A DNA stretch of 64,000 bases from Aquabacter sediminis (GCF_028863665.1 NZ_JARBFX010000004.1:496001-560000), one strand, 5' to 3'; counted from the stretch's first letter, positions 53,838 through 64,000 are shown. A program made the numbers and translations. The notes: a model not told the origin generated them from the letters alone.

Positions 53838-54719
53838 ATGAGGATCGGCTTTGCGGGCATGGGGCGCATGGGCAGCGCGATGGCGCTGCGGCTCCTGGAG
53901 CTCGGCCATGACGTCACCGTCTGGAACCGCAGCCCTGACAAGCTGGCGCCCCTGGTGGCCGCCGGCGCCAAGGTCGCGGACACGCCCGCCGGTCTCATCG
54001 GCACGGATGCGGTCCTCACCTCCTTGCTGGACGGGCCAGCGCTGGAGGCGGTCTATCTGGGTGAGAACGGGCTGCTGTCCGTGCCCGCCCCGGGCCAGCT
54101 CTTCATTGACATGAGCACCGTTCTCACCCGCGAGATCATCGCGCTGGCAGAAAAGGTCCGCGCGGCGGGGGGCGTGTTCTTGGAATGCCCGGTGGGGGGC
54201 ACCACGGGTCCCGCGCGCACGGGCAAGCTGCTGGGCCTTGTGGGCGGGGAGGCTTCTGACGTGGAGCGCGCGCGTCCGCTGCTCGACCAATTGTGCCGGC
54301 GGGTGGAGCATGTGGGGCCGGTGGGGGCCGGCGCCGCGCTGAAGCTCACCATCAATCTGCCGCTGCTGGTCTATTACCAGTCGCTGAGCGAGGCCTACAC
54401 CTTGTGCCGCAATGTGGGCCTCGACCCGCGCTGGCTGGTGGATTTCCTCGCCGACACCTCCGGCGGCGTGAACATATTGAAGGTCCGTCCGGAGCCCATC
54501 GCGGCGTCTCTGGCCGGGCAGGATACCGGCCCCGCCAACTTCTCGGTGGACGGCATCCGCAAGGATCTGCGCACCATGCTGGAAGAGGCGAAGGCGCTCC
54601 ACACGGACCTCCCCGTCACCCGCGCCGCGCTCGGCGCCTATGACGCGGCTGCCGAAAGCGGCCTCGGCTCCAAGGACGGGTCCATGCTCGCAGGCTTCTG
54701 GGCCAACAGGGCCGGCTGA
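53838..54719 (+). CDS. Beta-hydroxyacid dehydrogenase (3-hydroxyisobutyrate dehydrogenase family)
   Basis: The 293-residue enzyme has the Rossmann start IGFAGMGRMGSAMALRLL, WNRS at the end of the second strand (suggesting NADP), the substrate loop CPVGGTTGPA and the catalytic Lys in GAALKLTINL. It interconverts a beta-hydroxyacid and its oxo-acid; the exact acid (tartronate, hydroxyisobutyrate, GHB-like) is unclear. AGGGAGGA precedes the ATG, and a small GGCGCC hairpin lies just upstream. Confidence 0.85.
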   Translation: MRIGFAGMGRMGSAMALRLLELGHDVTVWNRSPDKLAPLVAAGAKVADTPAGLIGTDAVLTSLLDGPALEAVYLGENGLLSVPAPGQLFIDMSTVLTREIIALAEKVRAAGGVFLECPVGGTTGPARTGKLLGLVGGEASDVERARPLLDQLCRRVEHVGPVGAGAALKLTINLPLLVYYQSLSEAYTLCRNVGLDPRWLVDFLADTSGGVNILKVRPEPIAASLAGQDTGPANFSVDGIRKDLRTMLEEAKALHTDLPVTRAALGAYDAAAESGLGSKDGSMLAGFWANRAG

Positions 54720-54771
54720 GTGCGCCGGCACGTCGTCGGACGCTGAGCCCTCGGATGGAAAGACCCGATCT

Positions 54772-54806
54772 TTCGCATTGCATCAGAGGAAATGGTGCAA
54801 TGCGAA
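54772..54806. promoter_or_regulatory. Long inverted repeat upstream of pckA
   Basis: TTCGCATTGCA (54772-54782) and TGCAATGCGAA (54796-54806) are perfect 11-base arms with a 13-base loop; ATC/GAT may extend the stem past a bulge. It could end transcription of the dehydrogenase gene, or act as an operator or RNA structure in the pckA leader. No T-run follows on the plus strand. Confidence 0.5.
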
Positions 54807-54994
54807 GATAAAATCCGACCTCCGGGAAGTTACGTGAAAGTGCAGGTCGGACCCATTTTAATCGTTTTTATGGTTCGTCGGGGCTGTTCACAGAAAGGTC
54901 ATGGGGCACTAACCTCCGCCCGCGTGATCGACCGCCCTTCAGGGGCGCCTGCAAGAATGCCCCACATCATGTTGAGGGAAAGAGGAGATACTCC

Positions 54995-56608
<1,614 letters not shown>

Positions 56609-56650
56609 GGGCGGGGGATCGTTGGCAAGACGCATGCCGACCCCTTGAAA

Positions 56651-56745
56651 CGTCATGCCCGGGCTTGTCCCGGGCATCCACGCCTTCACCCCCTGCCGCT
56701 CCTGGCGGCACCCCGTGGATGGCCGGGACAAGCCCGGCCATGACG
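56651..56745. repeat. Dispersed palindromic repeat of the GTCATGCCCGGG type
   Basis: Two 32-base arms (56651-56682 and 56714-56745) form a long inverted repeat around a 31-base centre: the left starts CGTCATGCCCGGGC and the right ends AGCCCGGCCATGACG. Similar REP-like elements occur in many copies in Hyphomicrobiales genomes. It lies between pckA and the next gene and could fold in RNA. Confidence 0.75.
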
Positions 56746-56883
56746 GTTGTTCTTGGGACCAGGGGGCAAGGCTGTGGGACTGTCTGTCGTTTCGAGAGGC
56801 GAGGGGCCTCGAATGTCAGTTCGGACAGGGCCGGCGGGCATCCCGCCGGCCTCTTCTTTTCCTGAGGCGGCAGGGCGGATCGC

Positions 56884-57657
56884 ATGACGGGGCTCATCTC
56901 CATCGAACCGGACCAGCGCCTCGTGGTGCTGGCGCGCACCCTGGATGCGCCCTCCGCCGAGGGCGACGATGCCCTGGCGCGGGAGGCGGGGGCGTGGGAC
57001 CAGCTTGGCCCCACCTGCCTCGGTCGCTCGCTCTATCGCCACCATTCCGTCTTCAAGAGCCAGTCGGATGCGCCCCTCTGGAGCCATGCGGAGTTCGTCT
57101 ATTTCCGCGACCTGGTGCCCGCGGAAGCCATGGCCCGGCTGGTTCAGGACGCGCCCGCGCCCGACGTGCGGCTGCTGCGGGCCGAACTGCTGGTGACGAC
57201 GCCGGGCGCCTTCCACTTTCCCGAGGGCTGGGCGGGATCGGCCCAGAGGCCGCATCGCAAACCGTCCATCGAATATCTGGACGTGGATGTGGCTTACCTC
57301 GCCGCCTACCGGGACATCATGCGGCGCTATATCGGGCCGGGCGCCGCGCGGCTGGTGGCGCTGGGGACGCTCGGGACCTTCCGCACCCTTGAGACCACGG
57401 CGGTGCTGTTCCAGGATCCGGCGCTCCGCACGCAGTGGAACCAGATTCATCTGAGCGAGGTGCCCGCCGAAGGGTTCCAGGGCTTCGGGCAGGCGCTCGA
57501 CGCGGCGCTGCGGGACATCTCCCCGGATGGCGCCTTCACGTCCCTGTTCGCCGGGCTGGAGCGCATGCGCACCATTCCCCGCTGGACATTGAATGACCCT
57601 GTGATTGAGGCGGATGCCGGAATTGGCGCGTGGGCGGCGCGCCCTGCGGCCCCCTGA
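56884..57657 (+). CDS. Uncharacterised protein
   Basis: I do not recognise this 257-residue protein. It is soluble, without signal peptide or membrane segment, acidic at the N-terminus, and has aromatic-rich stretches such as SHAEFVYFRDLV and LETTAVLFQDPAL. CTGAGGCGG precedes the ATG loosely. Codon use and GC content match its neighbours, and a stem-loop follows. It stands between pckA and an MFS gene with no clear operon. Confidence 0.6.
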   Translation: MTGLISIEPDQRLVVLARTLDAPSAEGDDALAREAGAWDQLGPTCLGRSLYRHHSVFKSQSDAPLWSHAEFVYFRDLVPAEAMARLVQDAPAPDVRLLRAELLVTTPGAFHFPEGWAGSAQRPHRKPSIEYLDVDVAYLAAYRDIMRRYIGPGAARLVALGTLGTFRTLETTAVLFQDPALRTQWNQIHLSEVPAEGFQGFGQALDAALRDISPDGAFTSLFAGLERMRTIPRWTLNDPVIEADAGIGAWAARPAAP

Positions 57658-57692
57658 TCCGGCCGTGGGACGGTCTTCCCCAACGTGACCTA

Positions 57693-57723
57693 AAGCTTTG
57701 GCGTGGAACCGAAACCAAAGCTT
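57693..57723 (+). terminator. Hairpin after the uncharacterised gene
   Basis: AAGCTTTGG (57693-57701) pairs with CCAAAGCTT (57715-57723) around a 13-base loop, followed by GGCGTTTG. Confidence 0.4.
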
Positions 57724-57813
57724 GGCGTTTGTCCGCCAATCGGGTCTGATCGGGTCAGCCGGTCCGGCCGCGAGGCGAGCGGCCGGACGCGGGCCGGCGG
57801 GGGCCAGGACATC

Positions 57814-59070
57814 ATGACCGATCAGGTGGGGTCGGCGCAGCGCGCTTCGGCGCGGGCGCTGGGCGGGCTCAATTTCTTTCTCGCCGACGTGCGCGACGGG
57901 CTCGGGCCCTTTCTCGGCATCTTCCTCATCGGCCAGGGCTGGGCGCCCGACCAGATCGGCTATGTCATGACCGCCGGGGGCCTTGCCGGCATGCTGGCGA
58001 CGGCGCCGCTCGGCGCGCTGGCGGATGCAACCGCCATGAAACGGGCGCTCATCGCCGTGTGCGCGGTGGTGGTGATCCTCGCCTCGCTGGCTTTGCTCTA
58101 TGTGCCCCATGGGCCCATGGTGGTGGCCTCCCAGATCCTCACCGGCCTTGCGGGGGCCGCCATCGGCCCGGCTATCGCCGCCCTGACACTGGGGCTCGTC
58201 GGCCAGGACGGCCTGCCCGCCCAGCTCGGCCGCAACGAAGCCTTCAACCACGCCGGCAACATGGTCGCCGCGCTGCTGGCCGGCTGGCTCGGCTATGCCT
58301 ATGGGGTGGAGGCGGTGTTCTGGCTGATGATCGCCATGGCGGCGGGCTCCTTGCTGGCATTGTCGCGGATCGATCCGGCCCTCATCGACAATGACGTGGC
58401 CCGGGGCCTGGAGAAGGGCGCGCAGGCTCATGGGGCGCCGGAGCCCAGCTTTCGCCTGCTGCTGAAGTCGCGTCCGCTGGTGGCGGTGGGGCTGACCTTG
58501 CTGCTGTTTCACCTCGCCAATGCGGCCATGCTGCCCTTGCTGGGTCAGGCGGTGGCGGCCCGTGGTGGGGCGGACCCGGCGGCCTATACGGCGGCCACCG
58601 TGGTGGTGGCGCAATTGACCATGATCCCCATGGCGCTGCTCGCCGCGCGGCTCGCCCATAGCCGGGGCTATGAGGTCGTCTTCCTGATCGCCCTCCTCGC
58701 CTTGCCGGTGCGCGGCCTGGTGGCGGGCCTTTGGCCCGCGCTGCCCGCGCTGCTGCCGGTGCAGATCCTTGACGGCGTGGGCGCGGGCCTCATGGGGGTG
58801 GCGACGCCTGGCATCGTCGCGCGCATCCTGCGCGGCACCGGCCATGTGAATGCGGGCCTCGGCGCGGTGATGACCATGCAGGGGGTTGGCGCGGCGCTGA
58901 GCCCCTCGCTCGCCGGCTTCATCGCGGTGGAGTTCGGCTATGGCACGGCCTTCTGCACGCTGGCGGGGGTGGCAGCGGTCGCGGTGGTCTTCTGGCTCGT
59001 CTGCACGCCCACGGTGCGCCGGGGCGAGCGGGGCGTCGGGCCGGCCGCGTCCGCGCCGGGCGGCGCGTGA
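57814..59070 (+). CDS. MFS transporter
   Basis: The 418-residue protein has about twelve hydrophobic segments. Motif A is degenerate (GALADATAMKRAL). N-terminal GGLNFFLADVRDGLGPFLG recalls a small group of MFS proteins of unknown substrate. ATG at 57814 with an AGGAC nearby is preferred to a longer frame with 37 low-complexity residues. A compact terminator follows directly. Confidence 0.8.
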   Translation: MTDQVGSAQRASARALGGLNFFLADVRDGLGPFLGIFLIGQGWAPDQIGYVMTAGGLAGMLATAPLGALADATAMKRALIAVCAVVVILASLALLYVPHGPMVVASQILTGLAGAAIGPAIAALTLGLVGQDGLPAQLGRNEAFNHAGNMVAALLAGWLGYAYGVEAVFWLMIAMAAGSLLALSRIDPALIDNDVARGLEKGAQAHGAPEPSFRLLLKSRPLVAVGLTLLLFHLANAAMLPLLGQAVAARGGADPAAYTAATVVVAQLTMIPMALLAARLAHSRGYEVVFLIALLALPVRGLVAGLWPALPALLPVQILDGVGAGLMGVATPGIVARILRGTGHVNAGLGAVMTMQGVGAALSPSLAGFIAVEFGYGTAFCTLAGVAAVAVVFWLVCTPTVRRGERGVGPAASAPGGA

Positions 59071-59071
59071 G

Positions 59072-59092
59072 CCGGGCAGGGGGCTGCCCCTT
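59072..59092 (+). terminator. Rho-independent terminator after the MFS gene
   Basis: GGGCAG (59072-59077) pairs with CTGCCC (59082-59087) around GGGG, followed by CTTTT. Short but well formed. Confidence 0.6.
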
Positions 59093-59426
59093 TTGACGGT
59101 TAGGCGCGCCATCACGTTGGCGCGTACGCGCATTGTGGGGCGTGACTGGAACTGCTAAAAAGCGCCCATGATCGGGTTCCGCGAAAATGGTCCGTGCCGC
59201 TCCCTGGAGGCGTATTGCGCCGCCGGGTCGTTCGCGCGCACCACCATGGAATTCGCGGCGGTGCCCGATCATGTCCGATTGCCGGGACGCTTTTTCGGCC
59301 GCTTCACGACCGCTGCGCTCGCCGCCCTTCGGCGCTGACAGCCCGTCCAAGCCGCCTTTTCTCGTCACCGACGTCGCCCGCTGCCTTTTCGCGCAGGCGG
59401 GCCCCGTTCCTCAGGACACAAAAACC
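59093..59426. other. Gene-free leader upstream of leuC
   Basis: About 330 bases hold no supported gene. A 56-codon frame at 59168-59338 has only three Leu codons and no ribosome binding site, so it is not a leucine attenuator peptide. No attenuator hairpin pair was recognised. Confidence 0.45.
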
Positions 59427-60845
59427 ATGAACGCCAGCGCCCCGCGCACCCTCTACGACAAGATCTTCGACGACCACGTGGTGGAACGCCAGGAAGACGG
59501 CACCTGCCTGCTCTATATTGATCGCCACCTCGTGCATGAGGTGACGAGCCCGCAGGCCTTCGAGGGGCTGCGCATGACCGGCCGCACCGTGCGCGCGCCG
59601 TCGAAGACGCTGGCCGTGGTGGACCATAACGTCCCCACCACCGACCGCACCCTGCCGAACCCGGACGAGGAGAGCGTGGCGCAGATCGCGGCGCTGGCCG
59701 AGAATGCCCGCGATTTCGGCATTGAATATTATGACGGCTTCGATCGCCGCCAGGGCATCGTCCATGTGGTCGGCCCCGAGCAGGGCTTCACGCTGCCCGG
59801 CACCACCATCGTGTGCGGCGACAGCCACACCTCCACGCACGGCGCCTTCGGCGCGCTGGCGCACGGCATCGGCACCTCCGAGGTGGAGCATGTGCTCGCC
59901 ACCCAGACGCTGATCCAGAAAAAGGCCAAGAACATGCGCGTCACCGTCGACGGGGTGCTCCCCGAAGGCGTGGGCGCCAAGGACGTGGTGCTGGCCATCA
60001 TCGGCACCATCGGCACGGCCGGCGGCACCGGCTATGTGATCGAATATGCCGGCGACGTGTTCAAGGCCCTGTCCATGGAAGGGCGCATGACCGTGTGCAA
60101 CATGTCCATCGAGGGCGGTGCGCGCGCGGGCATGGTGGCGCCCGACGAGAAAGCCTATGCCTATATCAAGGACCGGCCCAAGGCGCCGAAGGGCGCCGAC
60201 TGGGATGCGGCCATGCGCTACTGGGAAACCCTCCTCACCGACGAGGGCGCCTATTTCGACACCGAGGTCCGGCTCGACGGGGCCAAGCTGCCGCCCATCG
60301 TCTCCTGGGGCACCAGCCCCGAGGACGTGATTTCCGTGGAAGGCTTCGTGCCCGATCCGGACCAGATCGCCGACGAGGCCAAGCGCGCGGCCAAGAAGCG
60401 GGCGCTGGCTTATATGGGGCTCACGGCCGGCACGAAGATCACGGACATCGCGCTCGACCGCGTGTTCATCGGCTCGTGCACCAATGGCCGCATCGAGGAC
60501 CTGCGCCAGGCCGCCGCCGTCATTGCCGGCCACAAGGTCAGCGCTAATGTGAATGCCATGGTGGTCCCCGGCTCTGGCCTGGTGAAGGCGCAGGCCGAGG
60601 CGGAAGGTCTCGACAAGATCTTCAAGGAAGCCGGCTTTGACTGGCGCGAGCCCGGCTGCTCCATGTGCCTGGCCATGAATGCGGACCGCCTCTCGCCCGA
60701 GGAGCGGTGCGCCTCCACCTCCAACCGCAATTTCGAGGGGCGCCAGGGCTTCAAGGGCCGCACGCACCTCGTTTCCCCCGCCATGGCGGCGGCGGCTGCC
60801 ATTGCGGGCCGGTTCGTGGACGTGCGGGAATGGCCGCGCGCCTGA
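59427..60845 (+). CDS. leuC: 3-isopropylmalate dehydratase large subunit
   Basis: LeuC with LeuD isomerises 2- to 3-isopropylmalate in leucine synthesis. The 472-residue aconitase-fold protein has the [4Fe-4S] ligands Cys351 (GSCTNGR), Cys411 and Cys414 (GCSMC), and the active-site stretches [13 protein letters not shown] and [14 protein letters not shown] at 59427 matches the family start; the frame extends 80 residues upstream without similarity. leuD lies 1.65 kb downstream behind three unrelated genes. Confidence 0.95.
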   Translation: MNASAPRTLYDKIFDDHVVERQEDGTCLLYIDRHLVHEVTSPQAFEGLRMTGRTVRAPSKTLAVVDHNVPTTDRTLPNPDEESVAQIAALAENARDFGIEYYDGFDRRQGIVHVVGPEQGFTLPGTTIVCGDSHTSTHGAFGALAHGIGTSEVEHVLATQTLIQKKAKNMRVTVDGVLPEGVGAKDVVLAIIGTIGTAGGTGYVIEYAGDVFKALSMEGRMTVCNMSIEGGARAGMVAPDEKAYAYIKDRPKAPKGADWDAAMRYWETLLTDEGAYFDTEVRLDGAKLPPIVSWGTSPEDVISVEGFVPDPDQIADEAKRAAKKRALAYMGLTAGTKITDIALDRVFIGSCTNGRIEDLRQAAAVIAGHKVSANVNAMVVPGSGLVKAQAEAEGLDKIFKEAGFDWREPGCSMCLAMNADRLSPEERCASTSNRNFEGRQGFKGRTHLVSPAMAAAAAIAGRFVDVREWPRA

Positions 60846-60870
60846 CCGTCATAAAGGTCTGAACAATCAG

Positions 60871-60898
60871 CCCCTCCGGTCCTCCGGAGGGGTTTTTT
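60871..60898 (+). terminator. Rho-independent terminator after leuC
   Basis: CCCCTCCGG (60871-60879) pairs with CCGGAGGGG (60884-60892), followed by six T residues. Confidence 0.92.
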
Positions 60899-60940
60899 AT
60901 TGTGCGCCGGCCAAACTCAGGACCCGGCAGCACTCATCCG

Positions 60941-61060
60941 TCAGAGCAGGACGGCGCTTTCGATGGACGCGTGAATGTCACGCGGCTCATGGGGTGCAAA
61001 GTAAGCAGCAACGCCCAGAATGGTCACCAGACCCGCGGTGACCGCCAGCTTGCGCAGCAT
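60941..61060 (-). CDS. 39-residue single-pass membrane peptide
   Basis: This short minus-strand gene has an excellent ribosome binding site, GAGGAGG, six bases before ATG at 61060. It encodes a basic start (MLRK), one hydrophobic segment (about residues 5-22), then a soluble tail with HEPRDIHASIESAV. The topology suggests a small inner-membrane protein or regulator subunit; no family was recognised. A CtrA-type TTAA-N7-TTAA site lies 46 bases upstream. It is too small to rule out chance, but the ribosome binding site, start and helix all agree. Confidence 0.6.
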   Translation of the reverse strand: MLRKLAVTAGLVTILGVAAYFAPHEPRDIHASIESAVLL

Positions 61061-61105
61061 GGTCAGCCTCCTCACATGTAGTGAAAGCGTAACGAGCCGG
61101 GTTGG

Positions 61106-61120
61106 TTAATGGTTCCTTAA
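61106..61120. promoter_or_regulatory. CtrA-type full site TTAA-N7-TTAA
   Basis: TTAA (61106-61109) and TTAA (61117-61120) are separated by seven bases, the consensus of the cell-cycle regulator CtrA of Alphaproteobacteria. It lies between the divergent small-peptide and zincin genes. Chance occurrence is possible but less likely in such GC-rich sequence. Confidence 0.5.
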
Positions 61121-61172
61121 ACGCACGGCGCTCACAGGACCTTGATCATCTGCTCTTGTTGAAAGGTGCTGC

Positions 61173-61640
61173 ATGTCTGACGCCGAAGATCCCGTGATCG
61201 AGATGACCGAGGCCGAAATGCAGGCGGCGCTCGACTGGCGTGGGCGGGCGGCCCCCTCGCTGGCGGATTTCGAGGTGATTGCCGACGAGGCCTTCGCGCG
61301 CCTGCCTGACGCCTTCCGGCGCCTGTGCGCCGGCGTCATCATCCAGGTGGACGACTTCCCCACGGAGGAGGTGCTGGACGAGATGGAGGCGGAAACCCCC
61401 TTCGACCTGCTGGGCCTGTTCCAGGGCATCGGCCTCGCCCAGGATGCTGCCGTCACCGAGACCGGGCGCATGCCCAACCTCATCCATCTCTATCGCCGCC
61501 CCATCCTCGATTATTGGGCCGAGCACGAGGAGAGCCTTGGCGCCGTCATCACCCATGTGCTGGTGCATGAGATCGGCCACCATTTTGGCCTGTCAGACGA
61601 GGACATGGAGCGGATCGAGGCGGAGGCACGGGACGACTAG
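61173..61640 (+). CDS. Minimal zincin-type metallopeptidase family protein
   Basis: The 155-residue protein has the extended zinc motif HEIGHHFGLSD (His132, Glu133, His136, Asp142), matching the small single-domain zincins of the PF06262 type. The rest is acidic, with VIIQVDDFPTEEVL and FDLLGLFQGI segments typical of the family. No signal peptide, so cytoplasmic; the physiological substrate of this family is unknown. It is divergent from the 39-residue peptide gene. Confidence 0.85.
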   Translation: MSDAEDPVIEMTEAEMQAALDWRGRAAPSLADFEVIADEAFARLPDAFRRLCAGVIIQVDDFPTEEVLDEMEAETPFDLLGLFQGIGLAQDAAVTETGRMPNLIHLYRRPILDYWAEHEESLGAVITHVLVHEIGHHFGLSDEDMERIEAEARDD

Positions 61641-61732
61641 TTGATCGGCAGCGCAATCCCGCAGCGTCATGCCGCATGGCGACATTCTCTGGCCATATTA
61701 GAACGAATATAAACTAAGGCTGAACAAGGGGT

Positions 61733-62296
61733 ATGTCCAAAATGGCGGGTTCCATCCAGGCCGCGCGCTACTCTATGCCCATGCGCGCCATCCATTGGCT
61801 CACCGTCATGGTGGTCCTGACGACTTATGGCCTGACCTATGTGGTCGACCTGTTCGCCCGCGGCACGCCGGAGCGCGCCACCACCTGGTGGCTGCACATT
61901 TCCTTCGGTTGCGTGCTGATCCTGCTCGTCGCCGCCCGCTTCGTCGCCCGCTTCACCACCTATGTCCCGCCCACCTCGGCGGCGCTCTCCCGGCCCATGT
62001 CCATCGCCTCCCATGCGGTGCACGGGCTGCTCTATCTGCTGCTGATTGTCGTGCCGGCGCTGGGCGTGCTCAGCGCCTTCACCGATGGCAAGGCCATCAC
62101 CCTCTTCGGCCTTATCGACATCGCCTCGCCGCTCACCGCCGACAAGACCCTCGCCCACCAGATGGAGGACATTCACGGCTTAATGGCCGACAGCCTTCTC
62201 ATCCTGGCTGGGCTCCATGCAGCGGCGGCGCTCTGGCACCATTTCGTGCAGAAGGACGACGTGCTGCGCCGCATGCTTCCCGGCCATGGCCAGTGA
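61733..62296 (+). CDS. Cytochrome b561 (CybB-like)
   Basis: The 187-residue membrane protein has four hydrophobic helices and conserved His residues at RAIHWL, WWLHIS, SHAVHG and AGLHAAAALWHHF, which should bind two b hemes and pass electrons between quinone and other partners. The start is either ATG 61733 or ATG 61742, as AAGGGG lies just upstream. An AT-rich patch upstream may hold its promoter. Confidence 0.87.
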   Translation: MSKMAGSIQAARYSMPMRAIHWLTVMVVLTTYGLTYVVDLFARGTPERATTWWLHISFGCVLILLVAARFVARFTTYVPPTSAALSRPMSIASHAVHGLLYLLLIVVPALGVLSAFTDGKAITLFGLIDIASPLTADKTLAHQMEDIHGLMADSLLILAGLHAAAALWHHFVQKDDVLRRMLPGHGQ

Positions 62297-62500
62297 GGCG
62301 GGCAAGCCTTTATCCGCGGGCGGTTTCGCACTAGAGTGACAAGGCATCGGAGGGTCGCAAGCGGCCGCCGATGCGCCATCTGCATGCCGTACCTGACGTC
62401 CTGAAGACGGAAAGGCCGCGCCCGGCGATTGAACCTCGCCCGCGCAGGCTCTAAGAACCGCTCCAAAGGGCCCACCGGCCGCAAGGGAGCCGCCCGGAAC

Positions 62501-63106
62501 ATGGAAAAGTTCACTGTCCTCGAAGGCGTTGCCGCGCCGCTGAAGCTGGTCAATGTCGATACCGACATGATCATCCCCAAGCAGTATCTGAAGACCATCA
62601 AGCGCACCGGCCTCGGCAAGGGCCTGTTCTCCGAGATGCGCTACAATGAAGATGGCACCGAGAATCCCGACTTCATCCTCAACCAGAGCGCCTATCGCAA
62701 TGCCAAGGTGCTGGTGGCCGGGGACAATTTCGGCTGCGGCTCGTCCCGTGAGCATGCCCCCTGGGCGCTCCTGGACTTCGGCATCCGCTGCGTGATCTCC
62801 ACCAGCTTCGCCGATATTTTCTACAATAACTGCTTCAAGAACGGCATCCTGCCCATCGTGGTGAGCCCCGAGGAGCTGGACAAGCTGTTCGACGACGCCG
62901 AGCGCGGCGCCAACGCCACCTTGACCGTGGACCTGGCCGCCCAGGAGATTCGCGGCCCCGACGGGGGCGCGATCAAGTTCGAGATCGACCCCTTCCGCAA
63001 GCGCTGCCTGCTGGAAGGCCTGGACGATATCGGCCTGACACTGGAGAAGGAAACCAGCATCACCCGCTTCGAGGGCACGCGCGGACAGACCCAGCCCTGG
63101 CTGTGA
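62501..63106 (+). CDS. leuD: 3-isopropylmalate dehydratase small subunit
   Basis: The 201-residue swivelling domain completes LeuCD. Family segments: [16 protein letters not shown] near the start, [14 protein letters not shown], and [20 protein letters not shown] at 62501 begins at the conserved MEKF; the upstream frame is not conserved. A strong terminator follows. Confidence 0.95.
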   Translation: MEKFTVLEGVAAPLKLVNVDTDMIIPKQYLKTIKRTGLGKGLFSEMRYNEDGTENPDFILNQSAYRNAKVLVAGDNFGCGSSREHAPWALLDFGIRCVISTSFADIFYNNCFKNGILPIVVSPEELDKLFDDAERGANATLTVDLAAQEIRGPDGGAIKFEIDPFRKRCLLEGLDDIGLTLEKETSITRFEGTRGQTQPWL

Positions 63107-63194
63107 GCGACCGCTTCGGCCATGGGACCGGAACTCCGGCGTCGCTTGAGGCGCCGAGACCCGAAAAAAGTTGAAGCAATTGACGCAAGGTCAG

Positions 63195-63224
63195 ATGGGC
63201 GCCACTTCGGCGCCCATTTTTTTT
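63195..63224 (+). terminator. Rho-independent terminator after leuD
   Basis: ATGGGCGCC (63195-63203) pairs with GGCGCCCAT (63209-63217), followed by seven or more T residues. Confidence 0.93.
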
Positions 63225-63344
63225 GCCTTATGCCGAAGTGAAATTGTCCCGTCCGTCCAAGCCTTTCGCCTAAAGTGTCGCGAGGCTGAAAAGGAATGGG
63301 GCGATCCTGCCGCCATACGCCCCCATGCATCTTCGGAGACGCCC

Positions 63345-64000
63345 GTGCCGCATCATTCGCCGCTCATCGCCACCATCGTGGGCGCCATCGTCCTGGCGTT
63401 CCTCCTCGGTGCCCTGGCACAGCGGCTGAAACTGTCGCCACTGGTGGGCTACCTCATCGCCGGCGTGCTGTGCGGCCCGTTCACGCCCGGCTTCACGGCC
63501 GATCCGGACCTTGCTCTGGAACTGGCGGAGATCGGCGTCATCCTGCTCATGTTCGGCGTCGGCCTGCACTTCTCGCTGGCGGACCTGTTGTCTGTGAAGG
63601 CCATCGCCATTCCCGGCGCCATCGTCCAGATCGCGGTGGCCACCGTTCTGGGCATCGGGCTGGCGCATTTTCTGGGCTGGAGCTTCGGCGGCGGCCTGGT
63701 GTTCGGCCTGGCCTTGTCGGTGGCGAGCACCGTGGTGCTGCTGCGCGCCCTCCAGGAGCGGCGCATCCTTGAGAGCGAGCAGGGGCGCGTGGCGGTGGGC
63801 TGGCTGATCGTCGAGGATCTGGCCATGGTGCTGGCGCTGGTGCTGCTGCCGGCGCTGTCGGAGGCGCTGGGCGGGCGCCCCGCCACCGCCACCGCGACGG
63901 CCGCCCTGGTGGGCCCCGATGCGGGAATTGGGGTGACGCTGGCGATCACGCTCGGCAAGGTGGTTGCCTTCATCGCCCTGATGCTGATCGTGGGTCGCCG
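63345..64000 (+). CDS. Kef-type monovalent cation:proton antiporter (YbaL/RosB-like), 3' end outside window
   Basis: The open frame runs to the window edge. Its first ~218 residues show CPA2 features: LKLSPLVGYLIAGVLCGPFTPG, then LAEIGVILLMFGVGLHFSLADL, and LALSVASTVVLLRALQE. This is the N-terminal exchanger half of KefB/YbaL-type potassium:proton antiporters; the TrkA-N part would lie beyond the edge. GTG at 63345 has CGGAGA five bases upstream. Confidence 0.88.
   Translation, partial: MPHHSPLIATIVGAIVLAFLLGALAQRLKLSPLVGYLIAGVLCGPFTPGFTADPDLALELAEIGVILLMFGVGLHFSLADLLSVKAIAIPGAIVQIAVATVLGIGLAHFLGWSFGGGLVFGLALSVASTVVLLRALQERRILESEQGRVAVGWLIVEDLAMVLALVLLPALSEALGGRPATATATAALVGPDAGIGVTLAITLGKVVAFIALMLIVGR

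Noticed and set aside
59168-59338. 56-codon frame upstream of leuC as a leucine leader peptide
   Set aside because: Only three Leu codons, none in a run, no ribosome binding site, and no attenuator hairpin pair.

Overview
The window reads as a chromosomal segment of a high-GC alphaproteobacterium of the Hyphomicrobiales (Rhizobiales). Support: the chvI-chvG-hprK-EIIA(Man)-HPr block with pckA nearby, a short HprK without its N-terminal domain, a CtrA-type TTAA-N7-TTAA site, and a dispersed GTCATGCCCGGG-type palindromic repeat common in this order. A Xanthobacteraceae-like organism (Xanthobacter, Azorhizobium, Starkeya) is my guess from overall look, not something proven. Coding density is high. 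No integrase, transposase, CRISPR array or rRNA was seen. One tRNA gene (Arg, ACG anticodon) is present.

Region 1 (1-27.6 kb) is a stress and redox section: a FUSC/DUF1656/HlyD efflux operon, a YdeP-like molybdopterin oxidoreductase, a pyruvate:quinone oxidase gene followed by cytochrome bd oxidase genes, an MFS exporter, a peroxiredoxin-DsbA pair, a DUF1275 membrane protein, an oxalate-decarboxylase-type bicupin, two AraC regulators, a Tat-type alpha/beta-hydrolase, a giant pseudokinase-ATPase-GAF-histidine kinase, and a FluC-SDR-flavin monooxygenase cluster. Six of these transcription units share a 14-bp palindrome close to CATACC-WW-GGTATG. It replaces the -35 box, and a hexamer in the -10 position starts 18-19 bases after it. 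This looks like an undescribed regulon, possibly for acid or weak-acid stress, and is the main finding.

Region 2 (27.6-44.2 kb) is catabolic and transport-related: LysE exporter; LysR with a divergent acyl-CoA dehydrogenase, CoA-transferase and tricarboxylate-type binding protein; an SsuABC/NMT1-like ABC transporter; two GntR regulators around a gamma-glutamyltransferase-like enzyme and a class III aminotransferase, with GTATAC-core operators at three promoters; and an Rrf2/thioredoxin-reductase-like/methyltransferase operon whose operator overlaps its start codon.

Region 3 (44.3-64 kb) is core-genome-like: tRNA-Arg, an orphan histidine kinase, regulatory PTS genes with HprK, ChvG/ChvI, a four-gene block (HugZ, two-subunit molybdenum hydroxylase, beta-hydroxyacid dehydrogenase) lying between chvI and pckA, then an MFS protein, leuC, a 39-residue membrane peptide with a strong ribosome binding site, a zincin, cytochrome b561, leuD, and the start of a Kef-type antiporter that runs off the end.
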